From Adhaeribacter soli (GTDB lineage: Bacteria > Bacteroidota > Bacteroidia > Cytophagales > Hymenobacteraceae): DNA of 64,000 nt. Each line of letters starts with the position of its first letter. Positions within the stretch are counted from its first letter, which is position 1. A program made the position numbers and the translations under genes. This document shows, one piece after another, positions 1 to 8,006 of this stretch. The notes under the pieces were generated by a model. It searched no databases, had not been told where the DNA came from, and saw only the letters and a program-made list of their open reading frames with translations. The stretch covers positions 62,001 to 126,000 of the forward strand of contig NZ_VTWT01000002.1 of NCBI RefSeq assembly GCF_008727925.1, written 5' to 3'.

Positions 1-470
1 TTTGCAACTGAAAGGTCAGGCAGGTTGCCGGAAGTTTCAGACGCCTCCGTTGCCTGGTTAACAATAGCCTGGCCTGAATTTTCAACAGAAACCAGTACTT
101 CTGTTTGACTAGCTTCCGGACGAACGCGCTCAGTAGCTCCTGGAATTATGGCGGATCCGGAAGCGGCGCTTATGGTGTTCTGGGCGGATACGGCAGTTTT
201 TTCGGGCGTAGCGGTACTGTTTTTAAGCAGCTCCGGCTTGGTAAACAGCACTACGTTAACGGCCGTTACTAAAATAGCGGAAGCAACAAACCCCAGTTTT
301 CCGAGGCTGCCTCCTACAGTTTTAGCGGCAGCAGCAGGTGCGTTTGGCTGGGTGCCCTGAAAATTATGCAGCTGGTCTTCCAGCCTGTCCCAATCGGCAG
401 GATTATAGTCAGGCTCGGGCATGTTTTCGAGAGCCTGCTGAATGAACCGATCGAAGTCTTTATCTTGCAT
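1..470 (-). CDS. Anti-sigma-factor-like membrane protein, 3' end beyond window
   Basis: An open frame reads from ATG at 470 leftward off the window edge (about 156 codons visible). The start MQDKDFDRFIQQALENMPEP followed by a Trp/Asp-rich segment (PADWDRLEDQL) is typical of the cytoplasmic end of Bacteroidota anti-sigma partners. A hydrophobic segment at about residues 63-80 (LGFVASAILVTAVNVVLF) is a single membrane pass. The visible part beyond it is Ser/Thr/Ala-rich and low-complexity, presumably periplasmic. The ATG lies inside the 3' end of the sigma-factor gene (11-nt overlap, 460-470), so the two are translationally coupled. An anti-sigma role is inferred from position and topology; no named domain was recognised. 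Confidence 0.7.
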   Translation of the reverse strand, partial: MQDKDFDRFIQQALENMPEPDYNPADWDRLEDQLHNFQGTQPNAPAAAAKTVGGSLGKLGFVASAILVTAVNVVLFTKPELLKNSTATPEKTAVSAQNTISAASGSAIIPGATERVRPEASQTEVLVSVENSGQAIVNQATEASETSGNLPDLSVA

Positions 471-1029
471 AACTGGTTCTGTTTTCTCTATCGGAGTGAG
501 CAATCATTTTCTGTAACTTCATGCGGGCTTTAAATAAATTCGATTTAGAAGCCCCTTCGGAGATCTGCAGTTTTTCTGCAATTTCCGGATGGGAAAAACC
601 TTCGATCACGTGAAGGTTAAAAACCAGGCGGTAAGCCGGCGATAGTTGCTGTACCATAGCCAGAATTTCTTCGGCCGAAATGGTATCCAGCACATCCTCA
701 ACCCCCAGCTCAGCTTCTGCGTAAACCAGATCGAGGGAATGGTAGTGTTTGCTGTTTTTGCGGTAATGATCGATGGCGGTATGCACCATAATCTTGCGCA
801 GCCAGCCTTTAAAGGCTTTATCGGGCTGGTAAGTGTTAATATTGGTAAATACTTTCATAAATCCGTCGTTCAAAATTTCAGCAGCTTCTTCGCGGCTGTC
901 GGAATACCGCAGGCAAACCCCCATCGAAAACCCGTAAAACTTCTTGTAGAGCATCTTCTGGCTTTTCAGATCGCCGCGAATGCACCCTTCAATCAGTTCT
1001 TTTTCAGAAATTTCTACCGTTGTACTCAC
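460..1029 (-). CDS. ECF-type RNA polymerase sigma-70 factor
   Basis: 189 aa, usual ECF length. Region 2 is visible at about residues 20-95 (YKKFYGFSMGVCLRYSDS, then a DGFMKVFTNI stretch and FKGWLRKIMVHTAIDHYR). Region 4 lies at about 120-175 (LSPAYRLVFNLHVIEGFSHP, then a helix-turn-helix in EIAEKLQISEGASKSNLFKA). The start codon is GTG (1027-1029), giving MSTTVEISEKELIEG. It overlaps the downstream anti-sigma-like gene by 11 nt, so the pair is probably one operon. ECF factors of this kind direct RNA polymerase to a small regulon under control of a membrane partner. The regulon cannot be read from this window. Confidence 0.93.
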   Translation of the reverse strand: MSTTVEISEKELIEGCIRGDLKSQKMLYKKFYGFSMGVCLRYSDSREEAAEILNDGFMKVFTNINTYQPDKAFKGWLRKIMVHTAIDHYRKNSKHYHSLDLVYAEAELGVEDVLDTISAEEILAMVQQLSPAYRLVFNLHVIEGFSHPEIAEKLQISEGASKSNLFKARMKLQKMIAHSDRENRTSYAR

Positions 1030-1339
1030 GCAGGTTTCGAGGTTTTAAGCTGTTTGTAATTATAGGTCGTATAAATTTCCGCAACAGTTGCCAGCTATAA
1101 AAACTTTTTTCTTTTTATTTCTGAATCAGGCCTTTAAAAAAGCGGCGATTTAAAAAGAGGTCGGAAGAAATAAAGCAGGGGTTGCCTCGTGAGAAAAAAA
1201 AATTATTTTTTTTTCCTTTTGTTCGTTTAAAAGCCACCAAACTCAGAAATCTGGTTTGGTTCGCAGCGGCTGCACGTTGGGATTTAAAAGGCCGGGCGGG
1301 CCATTAGAACAGATTTTCAGAAAAGTGCGGGCAAAAAAA

Positions 1340-1360
1340 ATCCCGCTGTTTCAGCGGGAT
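1340..1360 (-). terminator. Rho-independent terminator with no recognised gene upstream
   Basis: A 9-bp perfect stem (ATCCCGCTG/CAGCGGGAT, loop TTT) is flanked at 1333-1340 by an A-run, which is a U-tract when read on the minus strand. Its gene or small RNA would lie to the right (about 1361-1930), where no convincing coding frame is seen. Confidence 0.6.
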
Positions 1361-1930
1361 GTTTCCAGGAATATATGCAAATCATTACTACTCTTAAAAT
1401 AAATATCTTTAAGGCCAGACCCTTTAATGCAATTCTTTTACTATTTAACGATACAATTTTACGGCCCCCAAGTCTGAAAAAAAAGGAAAACACGCCCCTG
1501 AACGCAACATGAACTTTTCCATTTAATTTCTGTACTTTTTGTCTCGAAATTTCGGCACTCTCCATTACTCCCCCTACAAACAGCTGTTTTGCAAGAAAAA
1601 AAAGCATCAGCATAGCGTTAAACTATATATATGTTAAGCTATAAAATAACATAATGCCGGCAAACGCAACATTTACCGGCTATTTATTGCGCAATGTTTT
1701 TTTCTAATAACTGATGTAACGCAAGTTTTTTGAGGTCCCCCTTTGGAGGCAGGGCCGTTTCACTCTAAAGATTCTCCCCTTGAGCCTTAAGGGTGTTTAC
1801 GAATGGAGATATTTATCAAACGACGTGTTAACACTCCTATGACCCTCTCCAAGGGATAGTCATTAGCCAGAAGGAATCAACCCTGCTCTTCAAAAAGGGA
1901 CCTTCTCCTTCCTGCGAAAGACCAGTTATA

Positions 1931-1976
1931 AAAAAGTAAAAGCCGGAACATTTGTATGTACCGGCTTTTACTTTTT
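1931..1976 (-). terminator. Terminator of the first T9SS cargo gene
   Basis: A 16-bp perfect stem (AAAAAGTAAAAGCCGG against its complement) with a 14-nt loop. A-run and T-run at the two ends make it potentially bidirectional. It closely resembles the terminator at 10966-11007. Confidence 0.85.
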
Positions 1977-1998
1977 CGGGCAAAATGCTTAGCGTTCT

Positions 1999-3519
1999 CT
2001 AAAGCTTACTGAATTTAACGGTTTGTTTAATTGTATTACCATCCAGGAGCCTGGCAACGTACTGTCCCGGAGCAAACTTACCGGCATTGGTCCATTTTAC
2101 CCCATTGCCTGCCTCTTCCTTCTTCACAGGTATCTGGTCTATTTTCTGCCCTAAGGCGTTGTAAATTATTATTGTCTGTTCAGAGGCCGGGCTGCGGTTT
2201 ATTCTAAAGGAAACTTCGTTTTTGAACGGGTTCGGATAGGCTACAAATTCCAGCGTATTCTTTGTGCTTTCCTTGATTCCGGTTACTGCGCCTGAAGCGC
2301 TAACCCGCACAGCAAAAGTATACGTCTGGAAACCTCTTACCGGACAAGCATTGTCTTTTACAGTCACGTGAAAGAAATAAGGCCGGCTTCTTACATTAGC
2401 CGCGGTGGGCGTCCAGGAAACAGTTCCGCCGGGTTGAGCGCCCTGCACTACCGTAAAGCTGGCATTGGGGAGCATGGTGGCTGCATTTGAGCTTATTTCC
2501 AGCACATCGGCCGGGTTCTGATCGGAGGCATTGAACTGGAAAGTAAGCGGCGAGCCCGGCCGGAGTTCGATCACGCTTGCAGGGGCCAGGGTTACGCCAT
2601 TTGCGGTTACGCCTGCAATTTTAGGATTGAGATTGGGCGCCGAATCTATTACATGGATTACCATATCCCGCCTTACATGCCCGATCTTTTGCATGGTGCC
2701 GCCTACCTTTCTATATTCATCTGCCTGCACAACTGCGAAATAGAAATTTGCCCCCGAACCGGGATTACCGGCCTGGAAAGTGGTGGGAATAAAGCTCATG
2801 CTTCCGTTTTCAGGGTCGAGCCTGATCGGAGCAAGTGTCGGAATAAAATTCTGGGCAGAAAAACCCTGCAGGTATTGGACCGGAGTATTGGCATCTGAAA
2901 GCGCAGGTTGTAAACTATAAACTACAGAATCGCCATCCGACTCCAGGGCAAAAGCAGTTAGCCCAACCTGATTGTTTAACGCAACAAATGGCGGCTCCAG
3001 ATCCATAAACTGGGGCGAACTATTATTCAGGCCGGCGCTTAAATTCAGATAGGCTTCGGTGTAAAGGCAATTTACGCCCTGCAGGTTGGCCGAATTAGGC
3101 CGGTCACATTCCAGAAGGCTTATAAACCAATCCGGGCACGAGGCTTCGGCAGCCGTAAAGGTTACATTTCCAGTATATAAAACCTCTTCGTAATTAAATG
3201 CCTGAGCAGACCCGGTGCAATTATTCGGGCCCGTGGCACAATAAGGTTGCGCAATACGGTTATTCCCGGCTTTATTCAGCGTAATTTGCTTTTGCCCGAT
3301 GGCAGCCCCGCAGGTATTTGCCTTTGCGATGGCTGTAAAAGCGTTATTTAACTGCGCCATTCCGCAGACCCGGTAATATTTCAGGCTAATAATGTACATA
3401 TTGGGAGCCACACAAGAATAGGTCAACTCCGAGCCTGACATGTGCGATGCAAGCACCTGCCTTGAATAACCGGCAACCACCATCGTTAGCAGCAGCAATG
3501 AAAGTAATTTCTTTTTCAT
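1999..3519 (-). CDS. T9SS type A cargo protein, paralog 1 of the array
   Basis: 506 aa. A signal peptide (about 1-24) is followed immediately by ASHMSGSELTYSCVAPNMY, the opening of a Cys-containing extracellular module shared by four other genes here. An acidic, cadherin/Ig-like stretch (about 300-405, ending in SWTPTAANVRSRPYFFHVTV and VKDNACPVRG) precedes the T9SS sorting domain at 428-506, with YPNPF, IIIYNALGQ, GQYVARL and a basic KFSKL end. The protein is predicted to cross the outer membrane through the type IX system and be attached to, or released from, the surface. A terminator follows at 1931-1976. Export is well supported by the domains; the binding or structural role is unknown. 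Confidence 0.92.
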   Translation of the reverse strand: MKKKLLSLLLLTMVVAGYSRQVLASHMSGSELTYSCVAPNMYIISLKYYRVCGMAQLNNAFTAIAKANTCGAAIGQKQITLNKAGNNRIAQPYCATGPNNCTGSAQAFNYEEVLYTGNVTFTAAEASCPDWFISLLECDRPNSANLQGVNCLYTEAYLNLSAGLNNSSPQFMDLEPPFVALNNQVGLTAFALESDGDSVVYSLQPALSDANTPVQYLQGFSAQNFIPTLAPIRLDPENGSMSFIPTTFQAGNPGSGANFYFAVVQADEYRKVGGTMQKIGHVRRDMVIHVIDSAPNLNPKIAGVTANGVTLAPASVIELRPGSPLTFQFNASDQNPADVLEISSNAATMLPNASFTVVQGAQPGGTVSWTPTAANVRSRPYFFHVTVKDNACPVRGFQTYTFAVRVSASGAVTGIKESTKNTLEFVAYPNPFKNEVSFRINRSPASEQTIIIYNALGQKIDQIPVKKEEAGNGVKWTNAGKFAPGQYVARLLDGNTIKQTVKFSKL

Positions 3520-3835
3520 AGTCTTTCTTTAAATTTTCAGGATCATTCTTTTTAATTCTTAGCCCGCTTGCCTGGCCAAGAATTAGTGTTTAGGGAAGTG
3601 TTATTTTTCTGACCAGACAAGCATTTAGCAGAAAGGGTTGCCTGACCAGGGAATTATCCGGTTCTTTTTTTCAGAGATATTTCCGGAAACTTATAGATCG
3701 CTTTATATGGTGTCCGGTTTTTACAATGCAGCCTAGCGAAAAGCATTATCCGAAATCACCTGTAAAAGAAAAAACCCGTGCATGAGCCGGGCTTTTTCTT
3801 TTAATTTCAACTTAAAACTTCGCTTTATTTCTGTA
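3520..3835. other. Intergenic region between paralogs 1 and 2
   Basis: About 316 bases without a gene. The only clear structure is the paralog-2 terminator at 3765-3801. No TAnnTTTG box was found in the part upstream of paralog 1. Confidence 0.6.
3765..3801 (-). terminator. Terminator of T9SS cargo paralog 2
   Basis: An extended stem pairs AAAGAAAAA...CCCG (3765-3778) with CGGG...TTTTTCTTT (3788-3801) with one mismatch. The loop is TGCATGAGC. Confidence 0.8.
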
Positions 3836-5458
3836 TTAGAGTTTGGTGAACTGAATGGACTGAACCACCTGATTACCGCTTAGCAGCCTGGCCACATACT
3901 GCCCTTTTGCCATCCGGCTTCCTTTCTCCCAAACCACCTGCTTCTGCCCGCTTGCTATATTTTTCAGCATGATCCGGTCTACCTGCTGGCCTAAGCTGTT
4001 GTAGATAACAATCTCCTGATTTACCGTGGCGTTTGCCTGCACTTTAAAGCTAACCGTTTCGGTATACGGGTTCGGGTAAGCTACAAAGGTAAGGCTCTTG
4101 CTGAGTTCTTCTTTGGTGCCGGTTACAGCTCCTGTATTACTTACCCGCACGCCAAAGGTCTGGGTCTGATGGCCTTTTACCGGACAGGCATCGTCCTCTA
4201 CGGTTATGTGGAAATAATAGACCTGGTCTCTTACATGGTTAACCGTTGGGGTCCAGGCAATGGTACCGCCTGGCTGGCCGGTAGTAGAGGGCGTAAAGGT
4301 GGCTCCCAGTAATACCGAAGCAATGTCACTCGAAAAGGTAAGTACATCATTCGGGTTGCCATCGGCGGTAGTAAACTGGAAATTCATAGGCGTGCCCGGG
4401 CGAAGGTTGATGATGGTGCCTGGGGTAAGCGTTACCCCATTGGCGGTTGGAGCAGTTACCTTTGGGTTCTGGTTCGGGCCACAATCCATGAGCGTTACAA
4501 ACATGTCGCGGCGCACATAACCTACTTTTACCGGTACGCCGTTAATCTTCCGGTATTCGTCTACCTGTACCACCATAACGTATTTGTTTGCCCCCTGCGC
4601 GGAGGGAGTGTTAGGCACATAATTGGTTGGTGTAAAGGACATAGAGCCGGTCTGGGTATCGAAAAGGAAATTCTTTACCGCACTTGGGCTAGGCTGGCTC
4701 CAGTTAACAGCATAGGAATGCAGCGGAAAGGCAGCACTAAAAGACCCGGCTGGGGCCGTTGCGTACTGACTGGTATTTGGGTTTAGGATGGTAACCTGCT
4801 GATATGACTGGTAAGGAACGAAAGTACTGGCAGAATTCATTGGTTCTTTTAAGCTGTAAACCAGGGAATCGCCATCAGGATCGTTTGCGTAGCTGCTCAT
4901 AATAATTGGCATGTCTTTATTTACAAACGGTATTAATGCGCCTCCAAATATGGGCGAATTGTTGTTTATTCCGGCTGCAAGATTCAAATAAGCTTCTGAG
5001 TAAGGGTCATCCTGACCAACGAGGTTGGCAGAAGACGGCCGGCAGCACTCGGACCAGGAAAGATTCCAGTCCGGGCAGTTTCTTTCAGCGGCCGTAAAGG
5101 TTACAGTGGCCGAAAAGGAAACAAATTCGAAGTTAGGCTGGCCCGCGGAAGTACACTGGGGTGCTCCAAGCTGCGGACAGTAAAAGTTACCAATGGTATT
5201 GGATCCCGAGCTTTTGGTCATTTGCACAGTCCGGGTAGTACCGCAGCCCTGCGGCCTTAAGTTTAGAACGGCAGTGGAGGGGGCGGTAGAACCGGAGCAG
5301 TCGCGGTATAGTTTGAGGTTAACCGAATATAAGCCCGGTGCTACACAGGTATACGTTAATTCGGAGGCCTGAAAATGTGTAGCTGCCACGTTATGGGAGA
5401 ATCCGGCTAAAAACAAGGCTGCTGCTCCAGCAAATAGATTGCGTATCTTTTTCTTCAT
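3836..5458 (-). CDS. T9SS type A cargo protein, paralog 2
   Basis: 540 aa. Signal peptide about 1-26, then ATHFQASELTYTCVAPGLYS and the conserved KLYRDCSG segment. The middle carries an NDPDGDSLVYSLK motif, and QVDEYRKINGVPVKVGYVRR is nearly identical to the equivalent stretch in paralog 1. An Ig/cadherin-like domain (about 335-440) ends with DDACPVKGHQTQTFGVRV. The T9SS sorting domain spans 461-540 (YPNPY, IVIYNSLGQQVD, GQYVARL, QFTKL). Same role prediction as its neighbours: secreted, surface-associated, ligand unknown. The gene has its own terminator at 3765-3801. Confidence 0.92.
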   Translation of the reverse strand: MKKKIRNLFAGAAALFLAGFSHNVAATHFQASELTYTCVAPGLYSVNLKLYRDCSGSTAPSTAVLNLRPQGCGTTRTVQMTKSSGSNTIGNFYCPQLGAPQCTSAGQPNFEFVSFSATVTFTAAERNCPDWNLSWSECCRPSSANLVGQDDPYSEAYLNLAAGINNNSPIFGGALIPFVNKDMPIIMSSYANDPDGDSLVYSLKEPMNSASTFVPYQSYQQVTILNPNTSQYATAPAGSFSAAFPLHSYAVNWSQPSPSAVKNFLFDTQTGSMSFTPTNYVPNTPSAQGANKYVMVVQVDEYRKINGVPVKVGYVRRDMFVTLMDCGPNQNPKVTAPTANGVTLTPGTIINLRPGTPMNFQFTTADGNPNDVLTFSSDIASVLLGATFTPSTTGQPGGTIAWTPTVNHVRDQVYYFHITVEDDACPVKGHQTQTFGVRVSNTGAVTGTKEELSKSLTFVAYPNPYTETVSFKVQANATVNQEIVIYNSLGQQVDRIMLKNIASGQKQVVWEKGSRMAKGQYVARLLSGNQVVQSIQFTKL

Positions 5459-5677
5459 AGGTAGTAGGTAAAAGGTGATGAACCAGGTGTTAAATTAGTT
5501 AAACCGTTATAATAACAAAACAACAGATCATTAAATATTTTAACACCCTGCTTTAAACCGGAAGACACGCCTTTTTCCTATCGGGTTGCCTGGAGCAGAA
5601 AATATTTTAAAAAAGTTAAAACAAGGCTTTCAGCTTTAATTTCCTTCCTGCTTTTTTACCCGGAATCGTAGCGTTTT

Positions 5678-5813
5678 AAGTAGCAGGACGCTTTAAATTG
5701 CATTACCCTGATTGTTATTCTGAAAGAAACTTTTGGATTAGAAGCACGGAAATCACAAGTTCCTTTCAGGATAACAAAGTGGGGTGGCTGCGTTTATAAC
5801 GGTCCTGCTACTT
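5678..5813. repeat. Nested inverted-repeat element in the 3' region of paralog 3
   Basis: This sits in the 353-base gene-free stretch 5459-5811. Outer arms AAGTAGCAGGAC (5678-5689) and GTCCTGCTACTT (5802-5813) are perfect complements. Inner arms of 19 nt (5712-5730 and 5759-5777, TTGTTATTCTGAAAGAAAC type) match at 17 of 19. The right outer arm overlaps the stop codon of paralog 3 (5812-5814). Related copies lie near 15601, 17642 and 25322. It may double as a terminator. Confidence 0.75.
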
Positions 5814-7485
5814 ACTTTACCTTCATAAATTTAATTGCCTGGATTGTTTTACCGCCGGAAACCAGCCTGGCCAGGTACGTTCCGGCGGCATGCTTGCCGG
5901 CATTTTCCCAATTAATGTTTTGCTCACCAATGCCTGCATGCTTTAAAGGAATCTGGTCTACCTGCTGGCCCAACAGGTTATAGATAATGATGTTTTCTGC
6001 TTTTGCCTTCAGGTCCAACCTGAATTGCAGCTCGCTGGTAAACGGGTTCGGATAGGCCAGGAATTTTCCGGCAGCGCTTAACTCCTCCTGGTTCCCTAAA
6101 GCCGTGCCGATATTGCCTACCCTAACCCCGATCAAGTAGGTTTGTTTGCCGGAAATGGGGCAGAAATCGTCTTTTACGGTAAGGTAGAACCACTTTATCT
6201 GGCAGGTTGGCCCGGCAGCGGTCCAGGAGATGGCGCCGATTGGATGAGTGGCAGAACTGGTAGAAAAAGTAGCTCCGCTCAGCACTGAACTTACGTCGGA
6301 TTCTACCGTCAGTACATCAGTTGCCTGGTCGGCGGTGGCAAATTGCAGGTTAAGCTGGGCGCCAGGCCGGATCGTAATCACCTCGCCGGAACTTAAAGCT
6401 TTGCCGTTAACCATTAGGGAAGTGAAAGTCGGCAGTTTATTTCCGGCACAATCTTCTACCTGGAAAAGCATTTCGCGGCGAACGTGCCCTACCTTGGTCA
6501 CTACCCCGCTTATTTTACGCCATTCAATCACCTGCACACTTACCGCATAACTGATATTGGCTGCAACAATGGGGTTATAAGCAGCCGGCTTAAAATTCAG
6601 GACCCCGGTTACCGGATCTAGTTTAAAGTATGGAGCGGCAGTAACTATTTTCGGAGGAATTCCGGTAGCCGGATCCGGTACATTCCAGGGAGCAGAAAAG
6701 GAAGGTATCGGATAGGCCACGCTATAGGCATTTCCTAATCCTTGCAAGATCGCAAATTGCGGATTGGTGGAAGTATTATAAGGCGGAAGCGGATTTGGAT
6801 TTACGACAATGGTGCCGCCAGGATTGCCGCCAATTGGAGCATAAGGAACCGGGGTTCCGCTGGCTTTTAGGGGCTGTGCCAGTTCGTAAGACACCGAGTC
6901 GCAATCGGCATCGGAAACAGCAAAATTCAGCATAATCTCTTCGCCTACGCATACCAGCGGCCTGGCCGGCGCAACCTGGTTGAACACGGCGCCATTATTG
7001 CCGACGGCTAAATTGAGATAAGCTTCGGTGTACACATCATCATTACTGTTACTGATCAGATTCATGGTAGGGGCACGGCTAGGTTGGGTTACACTTAACA
7101 GCCAGTCCGTGCATGCCTGCTCGGCGGCCGAGAAGGTTACCACGCCGGTATATTCCACTTCTTCGTGGTTACGCCGGCCGGGGCCTGTGCAGCCATTCCC
7201 AACAGCCGGGCAGTACGGGTCGCCAAATCGCGAATTAGCCGACTTGGTCAGGGTAACCGAACGGCCGCTGGTACAGCCTGTTGTCTGCAGGTTCAGGTTG
7301 ACCGTATTTGCCATAGTTGCCCCGTTACAATCGCGGAAGCCGGTGTAACTTACCAGGTAGCTATTCGGGCCCAAATGCTGATAGGTGATGGTAGCCCCTA
7401 AAAAATGGGAGGCCAGTGCCTGGATTGGCCCGAAACCAAATATTGCTAAAAACAAAAGCAGGAGCATTGGAGCGGTCTTTTTCAT
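5812..7485 (-). CDS. T9SS type A cargo protein, paralog 3
   Basis: 557 aa, the longest of the array. Signal peptide about 1-25, then ASHFLGATITYQHLGPNSYL and GFRDCNGA. The central segment PDPATGIPPKIV, preceded by PNPLPPYN and QFAIL, is shared with paralog 5 but not with 1 or 2. This suggests 3 and 5 form a subgroup. The Ig/cadherin-like domain (about 365-465) ends with KDDFCPISGKQTYLIGVRV. The sorting domain spans 478-557 (YPNPF, IIIYNLLGQQVDQIPLK, GTYLARL, KFMKVK). The stop codon lies inside the right arm of the inverted repeat at 5678-5813. Secretion is well supported; the function outside the cell is not known. Confidence 0.92.
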   Translation of the reverse strand: MKKTAPMLLLLFLAIFGFGPIQALASHFLGATITYQHLGPNSYLVSYTGFRDCNGATMANTVNLNLQTTGCTSGRSVTLTKSANSRFGDPYCPAVGNGCTGPGRRNHEEVEYTGVVTFSAAEQACTDWLLSVTQPSRAPTMNLISNSNDDVYTEAYLNLAVGNNGAVFNQVAPARPLVCVGEEIMLNFAVSDADCDSVSYELAQPLKASGTPVPYAPIGGNPGGTIVVNPNPLPPYNTSTNPQFAILQGLGNAYSVAYPIPSFSAPWNVPDPATGIPPKIVTAAPYFKLDPVTGVLNFKPAAYNPIVAANISYAVSVQVIEWRKISGVVTKVGHVRREMLFQVEDCAGNKLPTFTSLMVNGKALSSGEVITIRPGAQLNLQFATADQATDVLTVESDVSSVLSGATFSTSSATHPIGAISWTAAGPTCQIKWFYLTVKDDFCPISGKQTYLIGVRVGNIGTALGNQEELSAAGKFLAYPNPFTSELQFRLDLKAKAENIIIYNLLGQQVDQIPLKHAGIGEQNINWENAGKHAAGTYLARLVSGGKTIQAIKFMKVK

Positions 7486-7695
7486 AGATATGCAACTTTG
7501 TAAAAGATGGAGAAAATTAAACAGGCGCGTTATAGTGGATCCGGTATTGGCCTGAAGAAGGGCTGAATTATTTAACCTATAACATAAGGCCCTTCTGAAA
7601 GCAAGTCGAATGTTAAGGTATTAACCGTTGCCTGCTGCTTTAATTTTCTGTGAATTATTTTCCGCCTTTTAAAGCCGGCATAAAAGCGAGCTCAC

Positions 7696-7716
7696 ACCCC
7701 GGTTGCCGGGGTTTTT
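7696..7716 (+). terminator. Plus-oriented terminator without an obvious gene
   Basis: A perfect 7-bp stem (ACCCCGG, loop TTG, CCGGGGT) is followed by a T-run (7712-7716). The nearest annotated genes on either side are on the minus strand, so the transcript it would end is unknown. Confidence 0.5.
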
Positions 7717-7884
7717 AAGCTATAAATGCTATCGTTTTCAGCCGGACAAGTGAACCTGTATGTAGGAGGTAAAACTGAACGATATGCTAAGAACAAACTT
7801 ACAATTATGCTTATCTGCATTGGCCTAACCAACTTTTGCAACAGGCTCCTACCCTTTCCCAAGTCGCATAGATCCCAATAAAAA

Positions 7885-7924
7885 TTCCCTGCCGGAAAAG
7901 AAAATTAACTATTTCGGCAGAGAA
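7885..7924 (-). terminator. Terminator of T9SS cargo paralog 4
   Basis: A stem TTCCCTGCCG/CGGCAGAGAA (7885-7894 with 7915-7924, one mismatch) has an A-run at 7880-7884, read as a U-tract on the minus strand. Confidence 0.55.
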
Positions 7925-8006
7925 TTAAGGCGGCTTCCGGCAAAACCGGTTAAGAAACGTCTAAGAAGCGGGTTTCCGGAAAATGTATTGAACTGTTTAC
8001 TAACGC

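Larger units (their letters stand above)
1030..1998. other. Long intergenic region without a convincing gene
   Basis: About 970 bases separate the sigma factor from the first T9SS cargo gene. They hold an A-rich stretch (1183-1215), a minus-oriented terminator (1340-1360), and decayed copies of a repeat with CCCCCTTTGGAGGCAGGGCC (around 1736-1755) related to repeats at 56417 and 62866. A bidirectional terminator at 1931-1976 closes the region. An open frame on the minus strand (1317-1613) has low-complexity content and is cut by the 1340-1360 terminator, so it is not called. Confidence 0.6.
7486..8006. other. Intergenic region with two opposed terminators
   Basis: About 520 bases without a gene. 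They contain a plus-oriented terminator (7696-7716) that follows no plus-strand gene, and a minus-oriented terminator (7885-7924) that serves paralog 4. Confidence 0.6.

Noticed and set aside
1317-1613. 98-codon minus-strand open frame downstream of the T9SS array
   Set aside because: Low-complexity, Phe-rich, and crossed near its end by a terminator, so the stop codon would lie beyond the transcript.
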